Of a stretch of DNA of 64,000 nucleotides, positions 45,007 through 53,017 are shown piece by piece (position 1 is the first letter of the stretch; each line of letters begins with the position of its first letter). The notes under the pieces are model-generated. The model was given only the letters and a program-made list of their open reading frames with translations, was not told the DNA's origin and made no database searches. Made by a program: the position numbers and the translations under genes. Source of the DNA: CAZQDP01 sp964592375 (GTDB lineage: Bacteria > Bacillota > Clostridia > RUG12999); NCBI GenBank assembly GCA_964592375.1, contig CAZQDP010000001.1, positions 35,812-99,811 of the forward strand. Direction: 5' to 3'.

Positions 45007-45035
45007 GTATAAAATTTTCCATTCATGGCACAATA
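45007..45035 (+). promoter_or_regulatory. Possible forespore (sigma-F) promoter of spoIIQ-like gene
   Basis: GTATA (45007-45011) and GGCACAATA (45027-45035) are 15 bases apart. This is near the sigma-F pattern, with mismatches in the -10. spoIIQ is a sigma-F gene in both Bacillus and Clostridium. Confidence 0.35.
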
Positions 45036-45057
45036 ATACCAAAAGGGAGGTGCCATA

Positions 45058-45780
45058 ATGAAAAAAGTATTTGTAGGGGGCACGCCACCCCGCAAGCAAT
45101 CAGGAAAAGGCTTTTATATTGCCTTGTGTCTATGTATCGGCCTTCTTGTTTATGCAATTTGGTATTCTGAGGTAGAAAGTGACAAAACACAAAAAACCAC
45201 TTCAAAACAGGAACAGACTTCTGTGGTCATTACTCCTCGGCCTATTATTCTCTCGCCTGCCCCACCGGCAAAACCTACCGCTGCGCCAGCGGTAACATCA
45301 ACGCCTCTTGATAGGCCTGCCAATGCGGAAATTGTACAACAAACAAATCAGAGCACGGAAAATGCCGTTGAAACCTTCAGTATTAAGTTTCCATTGCGTG
45401 AGGGGCATATTACGCAAGTGCATTCCATGGAAGCACCGGTATATTCCCGAACCTTTGAAGACTGGAGAGTGCACAAAGGCATTGATGTATCCGCGGCGGC
45501 AGGTACGCAGGTTCTTGCTGTTGTAGATGGCATCATTGATGACGTGTATACAGATCCAATGATGGGAATTGTCATTACATTAAAATACAAAGAGTATACA
45601 TTCCTATATGCTAATCTATCAACGGACGTTTTGGTTAAAAAGGGGAAGGCAGTGAAGGCAGGCCAAGCAATCAGCGGCGTTGGAAGCTCTGCTAGCGCCG
45701 AATCGGGTCAGGAGCCGCATCTTCATTTTGAAATGTATCAATCAAGTGTGCCCGTGGATCCCGGCAAATATATCGAGTAA
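45058..45780 (+). CDS. spoIIQ: SpoIIQ-like M23 (LytM) peptidase-domain protein
   Basis: This 240-residue protein has one membrane segment (about 20-37), a Pro/Thr-rich linker, and a C-terminal LytM/M23 domain. The zinc ligands are intact: HKGID (HxxxD) and PHLHFE (HxH). SpoIIQ in Bacillus has lost a metal ligand, while the Clostridioides difficile protein keeps them; this one is of the latter kind. It follows spoIID by 52 bases, as in other spore formers. In the forespore it would pair with SpoIIIAH across the septum. A general M23 endopeptidase is the alternative. Confidence 0.82.
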   Translation: MKKVFVGGTPPRKQSGKGFYIALCLCIGLLVYAIWYSEVESDKTQKTTSKQEQTSVVITPRPIILSPAPPAKPTAAPAVTSTPLDRPANAEIVQQTNQSTENAVETFSIKFPLREGHITQVHSMEAPVYSRTFEDWRVHKGIDVSAAAGTQVLAVVDGIIDDVYTDPMMGIVITLKYKEYTFLYANLSTDVLVKKGKAVKAGQAISGVGSSASAESGQEPHLHFEMYQSSVPVDPGKYIE

Positions 45781-45820
45781 GCATTATTTTAAAGACGGCG
45801 ATCAGAGCTTGCCAAATAAA

Positions 45821-45865
45821 AAAACCTGCACAAAAATCCGAAAGATTTAGTGCAGGTTTTTCCTT
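45821..45865 (+). terminator. Terminator after spoIIQ-like gene
   Basis: AAAACCTGCAC (45821-45831) pairs with GTGCAGGTTTT (45850-45860), with an inner AAATC/GATTT helix and a T-run behind. Confidence 0.9.
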
Positions 45866-45904
45866 TGGAAATAGTGTGCACATGATAGTGAACCATGATA
45901 ATAC

Positions 45905-45933
45905 TTGACATTCATCCCAAATATTTGTACAAT
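45905..45933 (+). promoter_or_regulatory. Promoter of mnmA
   Basis: TTGACA (45905-45910) and TACAAT (45928-45933) are 17 bases apart, 32 bases before ATG 45966. Confidence 0.85.
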
Positions 45934-45965
45934 ACAGTGGATAGCAATAACGAAAAGGATTGAAA

Positions 45966-47039
45966 ATGAGCATGACAAAGAAAAAGGTCTTTGTAGGGAT
46001 GAGCGGAGGCGTGGATAGCTCTGTCGCGGCGATACTATTGAAGCAGCAGGGATATGATCCTATTGGGTACACCCTTCGGCTATGGGACGGTGTAGGCACA
46101 CAAGCCGCAACTGCCTGCAATGATGCTGCGAAGGTATGTGAAACCCTTGGAATTACACATATGGTGATTGACTTTCGAAACCTGTTTTGGGAAAAAATCA
46201 TTGACCCATTCCTAAGCGTATACGCATCGGGCAGAACGCCCAATCCTTGTGTGAACTGCAATAAATATATAAAATTTGGCGCAATGTATCATGAGGCGAA
46301 ACGGTTAGGAGCAGACTATGTTGCTACAGGACATTATGCAAAAATTATAAAAGACTTAAAAAGCAACCGCTATTTCATTCAAAAAGCCAAGGATGAACAT
46401 AAGGATCAGACCTATGTGCTATATCATCTTTTACAAGAACAAATTCAAGATACGCTATTTCCGCTTGGTGATTATTCCAAAGAGCAAATCCGCAGCATTG
46501 CAAAGGATTTTGGACTGAGCGTTGCCTCAAAAGCGGAAAGTCAGGATATTTGCTTTATAGAAGGCGCAAAAGTAGAGGATTTCATGAGGGTTCATGCGCC
46601 GCAACTGCTCATCAAAGGTGAAATTGTAAACGAGGATGGACAAGTGCTCGGAGTGCACAATGGTATTTGCTTATACACCATAGGTCAGAGGCGTGGGCTT
46701 GGCATATCTTCAACCGAAAGAATGTATGTAAGTGGAATTGATGCAATTAATCACAGGGTAATTTTAAGCCGAGAGGAAAAAATATTTGCCACAAAAATCA
46801 TGCTTTCTCATCTTAACTTTCTTCCTTTTGATACGCTAAATGGCCCGATATCCGTGCAAGCCAAAATCCGCTATGCGGCTCCCCCTGCTGATGCGGTGAT
46901 CTCTCCTGCAGAGGATGGAAAGGTATGGATCGTGTTTCATCAAAGGCAAAGAGCACCCACTCCCGGTCAGTCCGTGGTATTTTACCAGGGCAAAATTTTG
47001 GTGGGAGGAGGCATTATTTGTGAAGTACAGTATTCATGA
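45966..47039 (+). CDS. mnmA: tRNA-specific 2-thiouridylase MnmA
   Basis: MnmA adds sulfur to U34 of Lys, Glu and Gln tRNAs. The 357-residue product has the PP-loop GMSGGVDSSVAAILL, the first catalytic cysteine in TPNPCVNCNKYIKFG, the second in AESQDICFIEG, and GHYAK. ATG 45966 is six bases from AAAAGGA. Its 3' end overlaps the next gene by 20 bases. Confidence 0.96.
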   Translation: MSMTKKKVFVGMSGGVDSSVAAILLKQQGYDPIGYTLRLWDGVGTQAATACNDAAKVCETLGITHMVIDFRNLFWEKIIDPFLSVYASGRTPNPCVNCNKYIKFGAMYHEAKRLGADYVATGHYAKIIKDLKSNRYFIQKAKDEHKDQTYVLYHLLQEQIQDTLFPLGDYSKEQIRSIAKDFGLSVASKAESQDICFIEGAKVEDFMRVHAPQLLIKGEIVNEDGQVLGVHNGICLYTIGQRRGLGISSTERMYVSGIDAINHRVILSREEKIFATKIMLSHLNFLPFDTLNGPISVQAKIRYAAPPADAVISPAEDGKVWIVFHQRQRAPTPGQSVVFYQGKILVGGGIICEVQYS

Positions 47040-47604
47040 AGCCGTCATTGTAGAGGGTCGATATGATAAGCAGAGGATATTACAGCTTTTTGATGCACTG
47101 GTCATCGATACAGGTGGATTTTCGATTTTTAAAAATACAGAAAAAATGAATTTGATAAAAAAACTTTCAGCGAAAATGGGATTGATTATATTTACCGATT
47201 CGGACAGCGCAGGGATGCTTATTCGAAATTTCATTGCAGGCCAGCTACCTGCTACGCAGGTGAAACATGCGTATATTCCCACGGTTCAAGGCAAGGAGCC
47301 ACGAAAAAAAAGCTGTTCCAAAGAAGGGTTTTTAGGCGTTGAGGGCTTTTCTGATGAGATTATTATGGATTGTATCACCAAGGCAGTACCTGTTTGTGGC
47401 GATCGTGCCGAAGAAAAAATAAAAAAGTCTCACCTTTATTTGGATGGACTATATGGAAGGCAGGATAGTGCAGAATACCGAAAAATGCTCATGAAACATA
47501 TTGAATTACCCTCTAATTTGTCTGTCAATGCGTTTTTGCGTGTTCTCAATGCATATTATACATATCCTGAGTATGAAAAAATGACAAACATATGTAAAAA
47601 GTAA
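47020..47604 (+). CDS. RNase M5-like Toprim-domain protein
   Basis: This 194-residue protein begins with a Toprim fold: HEAVIVEGRYDKQRI (catalytic glutamate), IDTGGFSIFKN and the acidic pair in FTDSDSAGMLIR. These are typical of RNase M5, which matures 5S rRNA, and the C-terminal half fits the DUF4093 extension of clostridial members. GTG 47020 is eight bases from GGGAGGAGG and lies inside mnmA, so the two are coupled. No rsmA or 5S gene is near, so the assignment rests on sequence only. Confidence 0.78.
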   Translation: MKYSIHEAVIVEGRYDKQRILQLFDALVIDTGGFSIFKNTEKMNLIKKLSAKMGLIIFTDSDSAGMLIRNFIAGQLPATQVKHAYIPTVQGKEPRKKSCSKEGFLGVEGFSDEIIMDCITKAVPVCGDRAEEKIKKSHLYLDGLYGRQDSAEYRKMLMKHIELPSNLSVNAFLRVLNAYYTYPEYEKMTNICKK

Positions 47605-47632
47605 CAAAATTATTGAAATGCGCACCTTACAC

Positions 47633-47661
47633 TTGCAATGGTTTCAATTTTAATATATAAT
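47633..47661 (+). promoter_or_regulatory. Promoter of pfkA
   Basis: TTGCAA (47633-47638) and TATAAT (47656-47661) are 17 bases apart. Confidence 0.75.
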
Positions 47662-47699
47662 GTATTAGCTAATAATTATTTTTGGAGGATGAACATTTG

Positions 47700-48893
47700 A
47701 TGGAAAACCAAATTAAAAAAATTGCGGTATTAACCGGAGGTGGCGATTGTCCGGGACTCAATGCTGTTATTCGTGCCGTTGTTACTACTGCTATGAATAA
47801 ATATGGAGTAGAAACAATTGGAATTAAGAACGGATACAGAGGACTGCTACTTGGCGAAAGCCAAATGATTAAGCTGGACCATGAAAATGTGGATGATATC
47901 ATTGGAATGGGTGGCACGATTTTGTATAATTCCAACAAGGACAATCTCTTCAAATATCCTCGCAGAGATAAGAATGGACTGGTAAGAGATGAAAAGGGAA
48001 ATGTTGTGTACGACAATCTTTCTTCAGTGGCAGTGGAAAATTTAAAGAAGAATAACATTGATGCCGTTGTCATAGTTGGTGGAGACGGTACGCTGACTTC
48101 GGGCAGAGATTATGCCCGTATGGGCGTGAAGGTCATCGGCGTTCCCAAAACCATCGATAATGATCTGAATGCTACCGATGTTACCTTTGGGTTCGACACT
48201 GCAATTAATAGAGCAGTTACGGCTACCGAAGCACTAAGAACCACCGGTGAGGCGCACCATAGAGTAATGTGTTTAGAGGTAATGGGCAGAGATGCAGGAC
48301 ATATCGCGCTCAATGCCGGTATTGCTTCCGCTGCCGATGTTGTGCTCATTCCGGAAATCCCCTATGACATTAAAAAAGTAGCACAAAGAATTAGACAAGC
48401 ACTGCAAAGCAGAAAGCAATATGCAATCGTTATTGTAGCAGAAGGTGCACCAACGCCGCAAGGAAAAATGGCGGTCAATATAGAAACGAAATTTGCACCC
48501 GATGGGGTGAAGTACAGAGGGGTGGGCGAGGCCGTCTGCAAAGAAATTGAAAATATACTGAACAGCCAGCGGGACGAGCATGGATATGCCATCAGTGAAA
48601 CCATCATGGATGTTGAAGCGCGGGCAACTGCCATTGGGCATGTTCAACGCGGTGGATCTCCCTCGGCGGGTGATAGGGTGCTTTGCACGCGATATGGCTC
48701 ATATGCGGTAGAAGCACTGATGGAACAAGGGAAATATGCACATATGGTATCACTCAAAAACAATGAACTTACTACCGTCCCATTAGAAGAGGTTATACCA
48801 AGCTCCAGTGCACAAAGTAATTTTAGGCCAGTCGATCCAAACGGAGAGCTTGTACAGCTTGGGAAAAAGATGGGAATATGCTTTGGTGATTAA
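47700..48893 (+). CDS. pfkA: 6-phosphofructokinase (mixed-substrate group III type)
   Basis: It phosphorylates fructose-6-phosphate in glycolysis. The 397-residue product has VLTGGGDCPGLNAVIR, VGGDGTLTSG, PKTIDNDLNATD and EVMGRDAGHIA. Glycine after GGD points to ATP use, while the lysine in PKTIDND is shared with pyrophosphate-type enzymes; this combination marks the long group III PFKs. TTG 47697 is an alternative start three bases upstream. It is monocistronic, bounded by a promoter and a GC-rich terminator. Confidence 0.93.
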   Translation: MENQIKKIAVLTGGGDCPGLNAVIRAVVTTAMNKYGVETIGIKNGYRGLLLGESQMIKLDHENVDDIIGMGGTILYNSNKDNLFKYPRRDKNGLVRDEKGNVVYDNLSSVAVENLKKNNIDAVVIVGGDGTLTSGRDYARMGVKVIGVPKTIDNDLNATDVTFGFDTAINRAVTATEALRTTGEAHHRVMCLEVMGRDAGHIALNAGIASAADVVLIPEIPYDIKKVAQRIRQALQSRKQYAIVIVAEGAPTPQGKMAVNIETKFAPDGVKYRGVGEAVCKEIENILNSQRDEHGYAISETIMDVEARATAIGHVQRGGSPSAGDRVLCTRYGSYAVEALMEQGKYAHMVSLKNNELTTVPLEEVIPSSSAQSNFRPVDPNGELVQLGKKMGICFGD

Positions 48894-48898
48894 TCAGT

Positions 48899-48927
48899 AC
48901 AGGCGGCCTTTGGCCGCCTGTTATTTT
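48899..48927 (+). terminator. Terminator of pfkA
   Basis: ACAGGCGGCC (48899-48908) and GGCCGCCTGT (48912-48921) form a perfect stem with a three-base loop, followed by TATTTT. Confidence 0.9.
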
Positions 48928-48968
48928 AAAAGAAAACATATCGATATTGCCGGAGGGGTGGCCACGCT

Positions 48969-49895
48969 GTGTACAACGAATACTCCCGATATTTGAAAGA
49001 GAAATATGGTCAAAAAGTATATAAGCTTCCTGTTCATTTGCCGGCTTGTTGCCCCGGCAGAGAAAAAGGGCAAGCCTGTATTTTTTGCGGTGAGAAGGCT
49101 GCCGGATTTGAAAGTCTCCCTGTTCATATGGAGGTTGCAGAGCAACTGCAGCATAACATGGCGTATATCGGGCAGAAATATAACGCACAGCTTTTTATTG
49201 CATATTTTCAAAACTATAGCAATACATATATGCAACCGGAACTATTTTCGCATTATGTAAGGCAAGCACGGATGGAAAAAATAGTAGGCATTGACGTATC
49301 CACAAGACCGGATTGCATTGCACCTCCATATCTAGAAGTGCTGAGCGAAATTGGTGCAAAAGGAATTGATATCGGTATAGAACTGGGGTTACAAAGTGCA
49401 AATCATAAAACTCTTGCCATCCTAAATAGAGGGCACTCCTTGGCAGAATTTATTGACAGTGCAATGATGATTGGCAGGTACAATTTTAATTTATGTGTTC
49501 ATGTGATTATAGACCTGCCTTGGGATACGGATGAGGATGTGGTCGAAACAGCAAAGATTATTTCAGCACTTGGTGCACATAGTGTAAAGCTGCATTCACT
49601 ATATATTGTAAAGGAGACACCGCTTGAAAAAGGATACAACGCAGGTAGCGTGCAATTGCTATCGGTAGAAGATTATGTGCGAAGAACGGTGTTGTTTTTG
49701 GAATATCTAAATCCCGAAATAAAAATTCAGCGTCTCATCGGAAGGGTGCCGGAAAAGGACAGTGTGAGGGCGAATTTTGGTATGAGCTGGTGGAAGGTCA
49801 AGGATATGATTGTGGGCGAGCTTGCATCGAGGAATACAGAACAAGGAAAACGCTTTGATTATTGCGGAGGAAGAGAAGTTAAAAAATTTTTATAA
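48969..49895 (+). CDS. Radical SAM protein, YtqA/TIGR01212 family
   Basis: This 308-residue protein is a radical S-adenosylmethionine enzyme. The N-terminal cysteines lie in ACCPGREKGQACIFCG, spaced as in the YtqA/YhcC family. The later GIDIGIELGLQSAN and VHVIIDLPWDT segments match the barrel of that family. The physiological substrate is not known to me; a role in tRNA or cofactor modification is a guess. The start is GTG 48969, ten bases from GGAGGGG. Confidence 0.88.
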   Translation: MYNEYSRYLKEKYGQKVYKLPVHLPACCPGREKGQACIFCGEKAAGFESLPVHMEVAEQLQHNMAYIGQKYNAQLFIAYFQNYSNTYMQPELFSHYVRQARMEKIVGIDVSTRPDCIAPPYLEVLSEIGAKGIDIGIELGLQSANHKTLAILNRGHSLAEFIDSAMMIGRYNFNLCVHVIIDLPWDTDEDVVETAKIISALGAHSVKLHSLYIVKETPLEKGYNAGSVQLLSVEDYVRRTVLFLEYLNPEIKIQRLIGRVPEKDSVRANFGMSWWKVKDMIVGELASRNTEQGKRFDYCGGREVKKFL

Positions 49896-49910
49896 AATGA
49901 TTAAAAAGTA

Positions 49911-49939
49911 TTGTAAATATGATATTATTTTGATACAAT
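49911..49939 (+). promoter_or_regulatory. Promoter of walRK
   Basis: TTGTAA (49911-49916) and TACAAT (49934-49939) are 17 bases apart. A single half-site TGTAAA overlaps the -35, but no second WalR half-site follows at the proper distance. Confidence 0.6.
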
Positions 49940-49981
49940 TAAACTATTATTGATTATGCATGAAACAGGGGGTGGCTATAA

Positions 49982-50686
49982 ATGGAAAGAGTCGTGTTGG
50001 TGGTTGAGGATGAAAAAGCCATAGCCGATATTTTAAAATTCAATTTAACCAAAGAAGGATATCGGGTCATAGAGGCTGCAGATGGCGAAGAAGCGCTGGA
50101 AGTTGCCAAGCGTTTTTCACCTGATTTAGTTCTTTTGGATGTGATGTTACCTAAGCTTGATGGCTTTGCCGTATGCAAAAAGCTTCGCCTGTGGACGGAT
50201 GCACCTGTTATTATGCTCACTGCAAGAGTGGATGAGGTTGATAAGATTTTAGGCTTGGAACTTGGCGCGGATGATTATATCACCAAACCTTTTAGCATTC
50301 GTGAATTGCTCGCAAGAGTCAAGGCAAACATGAGAAGAATGTCTTCTGATTTGCCACCTGCGACAGACAATGCGAATGCTCTGCGCGTTGGACTTGTATC
50401 CATAAATTTTGATCGTTATGAGGTCATGAGGGAGGATAAGGTCATTGACCTTACCTTGCGCGAATTCGAACTTTTGAAATTCCTTGCCACGCAACCTGAA
50501 AAGGTTTTTTCGCGCGAACAGTTGCTAGAAAAGGTATGGGGCTATGAATTTTACGGCGATGTACGTACGGTGGATGTCACTGTGCGCAGATTGAGAGAAA
50601 AATTAGAAAAAGACCCGGGAGATCCTGAATATGTCATGACCAAACGCGGTGTCGGCTATTATTTTAACAAGGAAAACAGGGCATAG
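49982..50686 (+). CDS. walR: Response regulator WalR (YycF)
   Basis: WalR controls wall hydrolases and growth. The 234-residue OmpR-type protein has a receiver domain with the acidic pocket VVEDE, phospho-aspartate D53 in LVLLDVMLP, and LTAR and TKPF. Its C-terminal winged helix has RTVDVTVRRLREKLE and TKRGVGYYF. Assignment as WalR rather than PhoP or another regulator rests on the following walK, yycH and yycI genes. Confidence 0.94.
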   Translation: MERVVLVVEDEKAIADILKFNLTKEGYRVIEAADGEEALEVAKRFSPDLVLLDVMLPKLDGFAVCKKLRLWTDAPVIMLTARVDEVDKILGLELGADDYITKPFSIRELLARVKANMRRMSSDLPPATDNANALRVGLVSINFDRYEVMREDKVIDLTLREFELLKFLATQPEKVFSREQLLEKVWGYEFYGDVRTVDVTVRRLREKLEKDPGDPEYVMTKRGVGYYFNKENRA

Positions 50687-50688
50687 AG

Positions 50689-52437
50689 ATGTTTAAAAGC
50701 ATTCAGTATCGGCTTGTGTTTATTTTTACACTGGTGGTTTTGTCGGTTATTGTGGTTGCAGGGGTATTCTTTAAAATGGCCATTACCGATTTTTACCTTA
50801 GTGATTTTAATACAAGAATGAATTTGGTTTTCTCTTCGGATGAAATGAAAAATCAAATAAATGAAGCTGTGATCAGGCAGGATGAGAGCGTTGAGAGACT
50901 GAGCAGTATTATTACGCTATATTCATGGCAGTTTGGTATTGATAAGTTCAGAAACGCATTTTTGCTCGGTTCAACGGGTCGTGTACTTTATTCAACCGAT
51001 AAAAAATTGATTGATAATTTCGAAATCACATCCAACATCATCTCTGCCATCAATGGTAAAAACGGAAATGATATTCAAACCATGGATTTTGCATTTCCGG
51101 TATTAGGTGAAAATGGTGAAGTTGCGTATGTGATTTATATTAAAGACAGCAAGGAAGAACTTAGCGGTATTACTGATAATATTACGACAATTATTTTAAA
51201 GGCACTGGGTATCGGACTTATTATTTCTACTTTTCTTGGATTTTTTATGTCAAAAACAATAACAGGGCCTATTGTATCACTTACGCACAAAGCCAAGCAG
51301 ATTGCGGAAGGCGACTTTGAAACCAGAATTTCTGTGGTCTCCAAAGATGAAATTGGAAAGCTCAGCATAACATTTAACAATATGGCTCGTGAGCTGAAGG
51401 AAACACTTAGCGCAATTGAAGGCGAAAAAAATAAACTGGAAACCATTCTTCTTTTTATGACAGACGGCGTCATGGCGTTTGATAGTGAAGGTGGCGTACT
51501 TCATATCAATCAAGCGGCGAAAAAAATGCTCAGTATTGAAGACTCCGAAACGATTCAATTTGACACCTTTTTTAATGAAATCAATGCCAATATATCGAGG
51601 GCGGAGCTTCTATTCAAAAAGAATGAAATTGTTCAAAGGGAAATGGAAGTTGGAAAGAAAAATATCAAGGCATTTTTTGCTACATCCATTAATGATGATG
51701 ATAGGCTCGAAAGCATCGTTGTCATGCTACACGATATTACGGAGCAGCAAAAGTTGGAGCTTGCAAGACGTGAATTTGTGGCAAATGTATCTCATGAGCT
51801 GCGCACTCCAATTACAACCATTAAAAGCTATACAGAAACCATTTTAGAAACCGAAGATTTGCCCGAAGATATGCGCAAAGACTTTTTGGGTGTGATCAGC
51901 AGTGAAGCGGATCGAATGACAAGGCTCGTTCGCGACTTATTGGTGCTTTCAAGGCTTGATTACGGAAAGAATATGGTGAAAAAAGAAGAGTTCGATATCA
52001 CCACCCTCATTCGTGAGATTTTGCGAAAATTATCGCTTGCCGCAAAGGAAAACGAGCATACGCTATCCTTTACGCCAACAACGGAAATCCCACTATTTTA
52101 CGGAGATAGAGACAGGATAGAGCAGGTTATCATCAATATTGTTTCTAACGCAATAAAATACACTCCCTGCGGCGGAAAAATTGAAATATTTTCTGGAAAG
52201 CTGTACAATCACATTTTCATCAAGATTAAAGATAACGGCATTGGCATACCAAAGGGTGACTTGCGGCATATTTTTGATCGGTTTTATAGGGTGGATAAAG
52301 CACGCTCCAGAGAGAGCGGGGGAACGGGGCTGGGGCTTGCCATTGCCAAAGAAATTGTGGAGGCGCATGGGGGCACAATATCCATTATCAGTCAGCCGGA
52401 AGAAGGCACTGAGGTGCAGATAAAACTGCCAATTTAA
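50689..52437 (+). CDS. walK: Sensor histidine kinase WalK (YycG)
   Basis: The 582-residue kinase has two membrane segments (about 9-30 and 167-188), an extracytoplasmic sensor domain of about 135 residues, HAMP (~186-240), PAS (~245-355), HisKA with FVANVSHELRTP (H369), and HATPase with NIVSNAIKYTP, DNGIGIP and GGTGLGLAI. This is the complete WalK architecture. It begins two bases after walR. Downstream yycH and yycI encode its usual membrane modulators, but one unrelated secreted protein gene stands between. Confidence 0.95.
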   Translation: MFKSIQYRLVFIFTLVVLSVIVVAGVFFKMAITDFYLSDFNTRMNLVFSSDEMKNQINEAVIRQDESVERLSSIITLYSWQFGIDKFRNAFLLGSTGRVLYSTDKKLIDNFEITSNIISAINGKNGNDIQTMDFAFPVLGENGEVAYVIYIKDSKEELSGITDNITTIILKALGIGLIISTFLGFFMSKTITGPIVSLTHKAKQIAEGDFETRISVVSKDEIGKLSITFNNMARELKETLSAIEGEKNKLETILLFMTDGVMAFDSEGGVLHINQAAKKMLSIEDSETIQFDTFFNEINANISRAELLFKKNEIVQREMEVGKKNIKAFFATSINDDDRLESIVVMLHDITEQQKLELARREFVANVSHELRTPITTIKSYTETILETEDLPEDMRKDFLGVISSEADRMTRLVRDLLVLSRLDYGKNMVKKEEFDITTLIREILRKLSLAAKENEHTLSFTPTTEIPLFYGDRDRIEQVIINIVSNAIKYTPCGGKIEIFSGKLYNHIFIKIKDNGIGIPKGDLRHIFDRFYRVDKARSRESGGTGLGLAIAKEIVEAHGGTISIISQPEEGTEVQIKLPI

Positions 52438-52463
52438 AATATGTCAAGGTGTTTTAATATTCA

Positions 52464-52496
52464 TGTAATTAATCTGTAACAATTATAGTGTATAAT
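52464..52496 (+). promoter_or_regulatory. WalR box and promoter
   Basis: TGTAAT (52464-52469), five bases, then TGTAAC (52475-52480) match the WalR consensus TGTWAH-N5-TGTWAH in every defined position. Ten bases later is a perfect -10 TATAAT (52491-52496). No -35 is present, and the box lies where an activator of the PhoB/OmpR type sits. The controlled gene starts at 52549. Confidence 0.75.
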
Positions 52497-52548
52497 GATA
52501 GTGGAAAGATTTATTAATAGCAATCGCTTTGTATCGGAGGGAAAGGAT

Positions 52549-53016
52549 ATGTTTAAAAAGTTTACAGTGAGTATATTGGTTGTCCTTACATTATGTATTG
52601 GTATGGTAGCGATGGCAGCTCCTTATCAAATATATCCATGGCAGAGAGGGAACTCCGGTTCAATTATTGATATTACCCATCCGGAAACAATTGTTTCCAC
52701 CACAACCCAAGCGGATTATCTGCTCTCCGGCATTACCCAAGAAGGTGTTGCTGTGACTGCGTATGTATACAATGGCTATTTGGGTAGATATGAAATGCTA
52801 AGCTACACCAAACATATTGGTGCAAGCGGCGTATATTATCAATCTATTTCGTTAACCAAGGGGAATAATAAAATGCTCATTCGTGCGGATGCGCCAAATG
52901 GCGACTGCGAGCTTGTGTTTATTGAAATCAATCTTTTGGTGGATACATTTTGGGATAAAATAAGAAGATCCCCTGTTGATCTTTCGTCCGGCGTTATTTC
53001 AATGTTTGGAGAATAG
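52549..53016 (+). CDS. Secreted protein under a WalR box, unknown function
   Basis: The 155-residue product has a strong signal peptide (FTVSILVVLTLCIGMVAMA) with a likely cut after AMA. The mature part of about 130 residues is rich in beta strands (TTTQADYLLSGITQEGVAV, YQSISLTKGNNKMLIRA), like an Ig-type or filamin-type module that bacteria use in wall-bound proteins. It has no anchor motif or catalytic pattern that I recognise. It lies between walK and yycH, with only one base between its stop and the yycH start. ATG 52549 follows GGAGGGAAAGG. A role in envelope sensing or wall turnover is inferred. Confidence 0.75.
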   Translation: MFKKFTVSILVVLTLCIGMVAMAAPYQIYPWQRGNSGSIIDITHPETIVSTTTQADYLLSGITQEGVAVTAYVYNGYLGRYEMLSYTKHIGASGVYYQSISLTKGNNKMLIRADAPNGDCELVFIEINLLVDTFWDKIRRSPVDLSSGVISMFGE

Positions 53017-53017
53017 A

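Noticed and set aside
49911..49930. A WalR box in front of walR
   Set aside because: Only one half-site, TGTAAA, is present; the second half does not fit the consensus.
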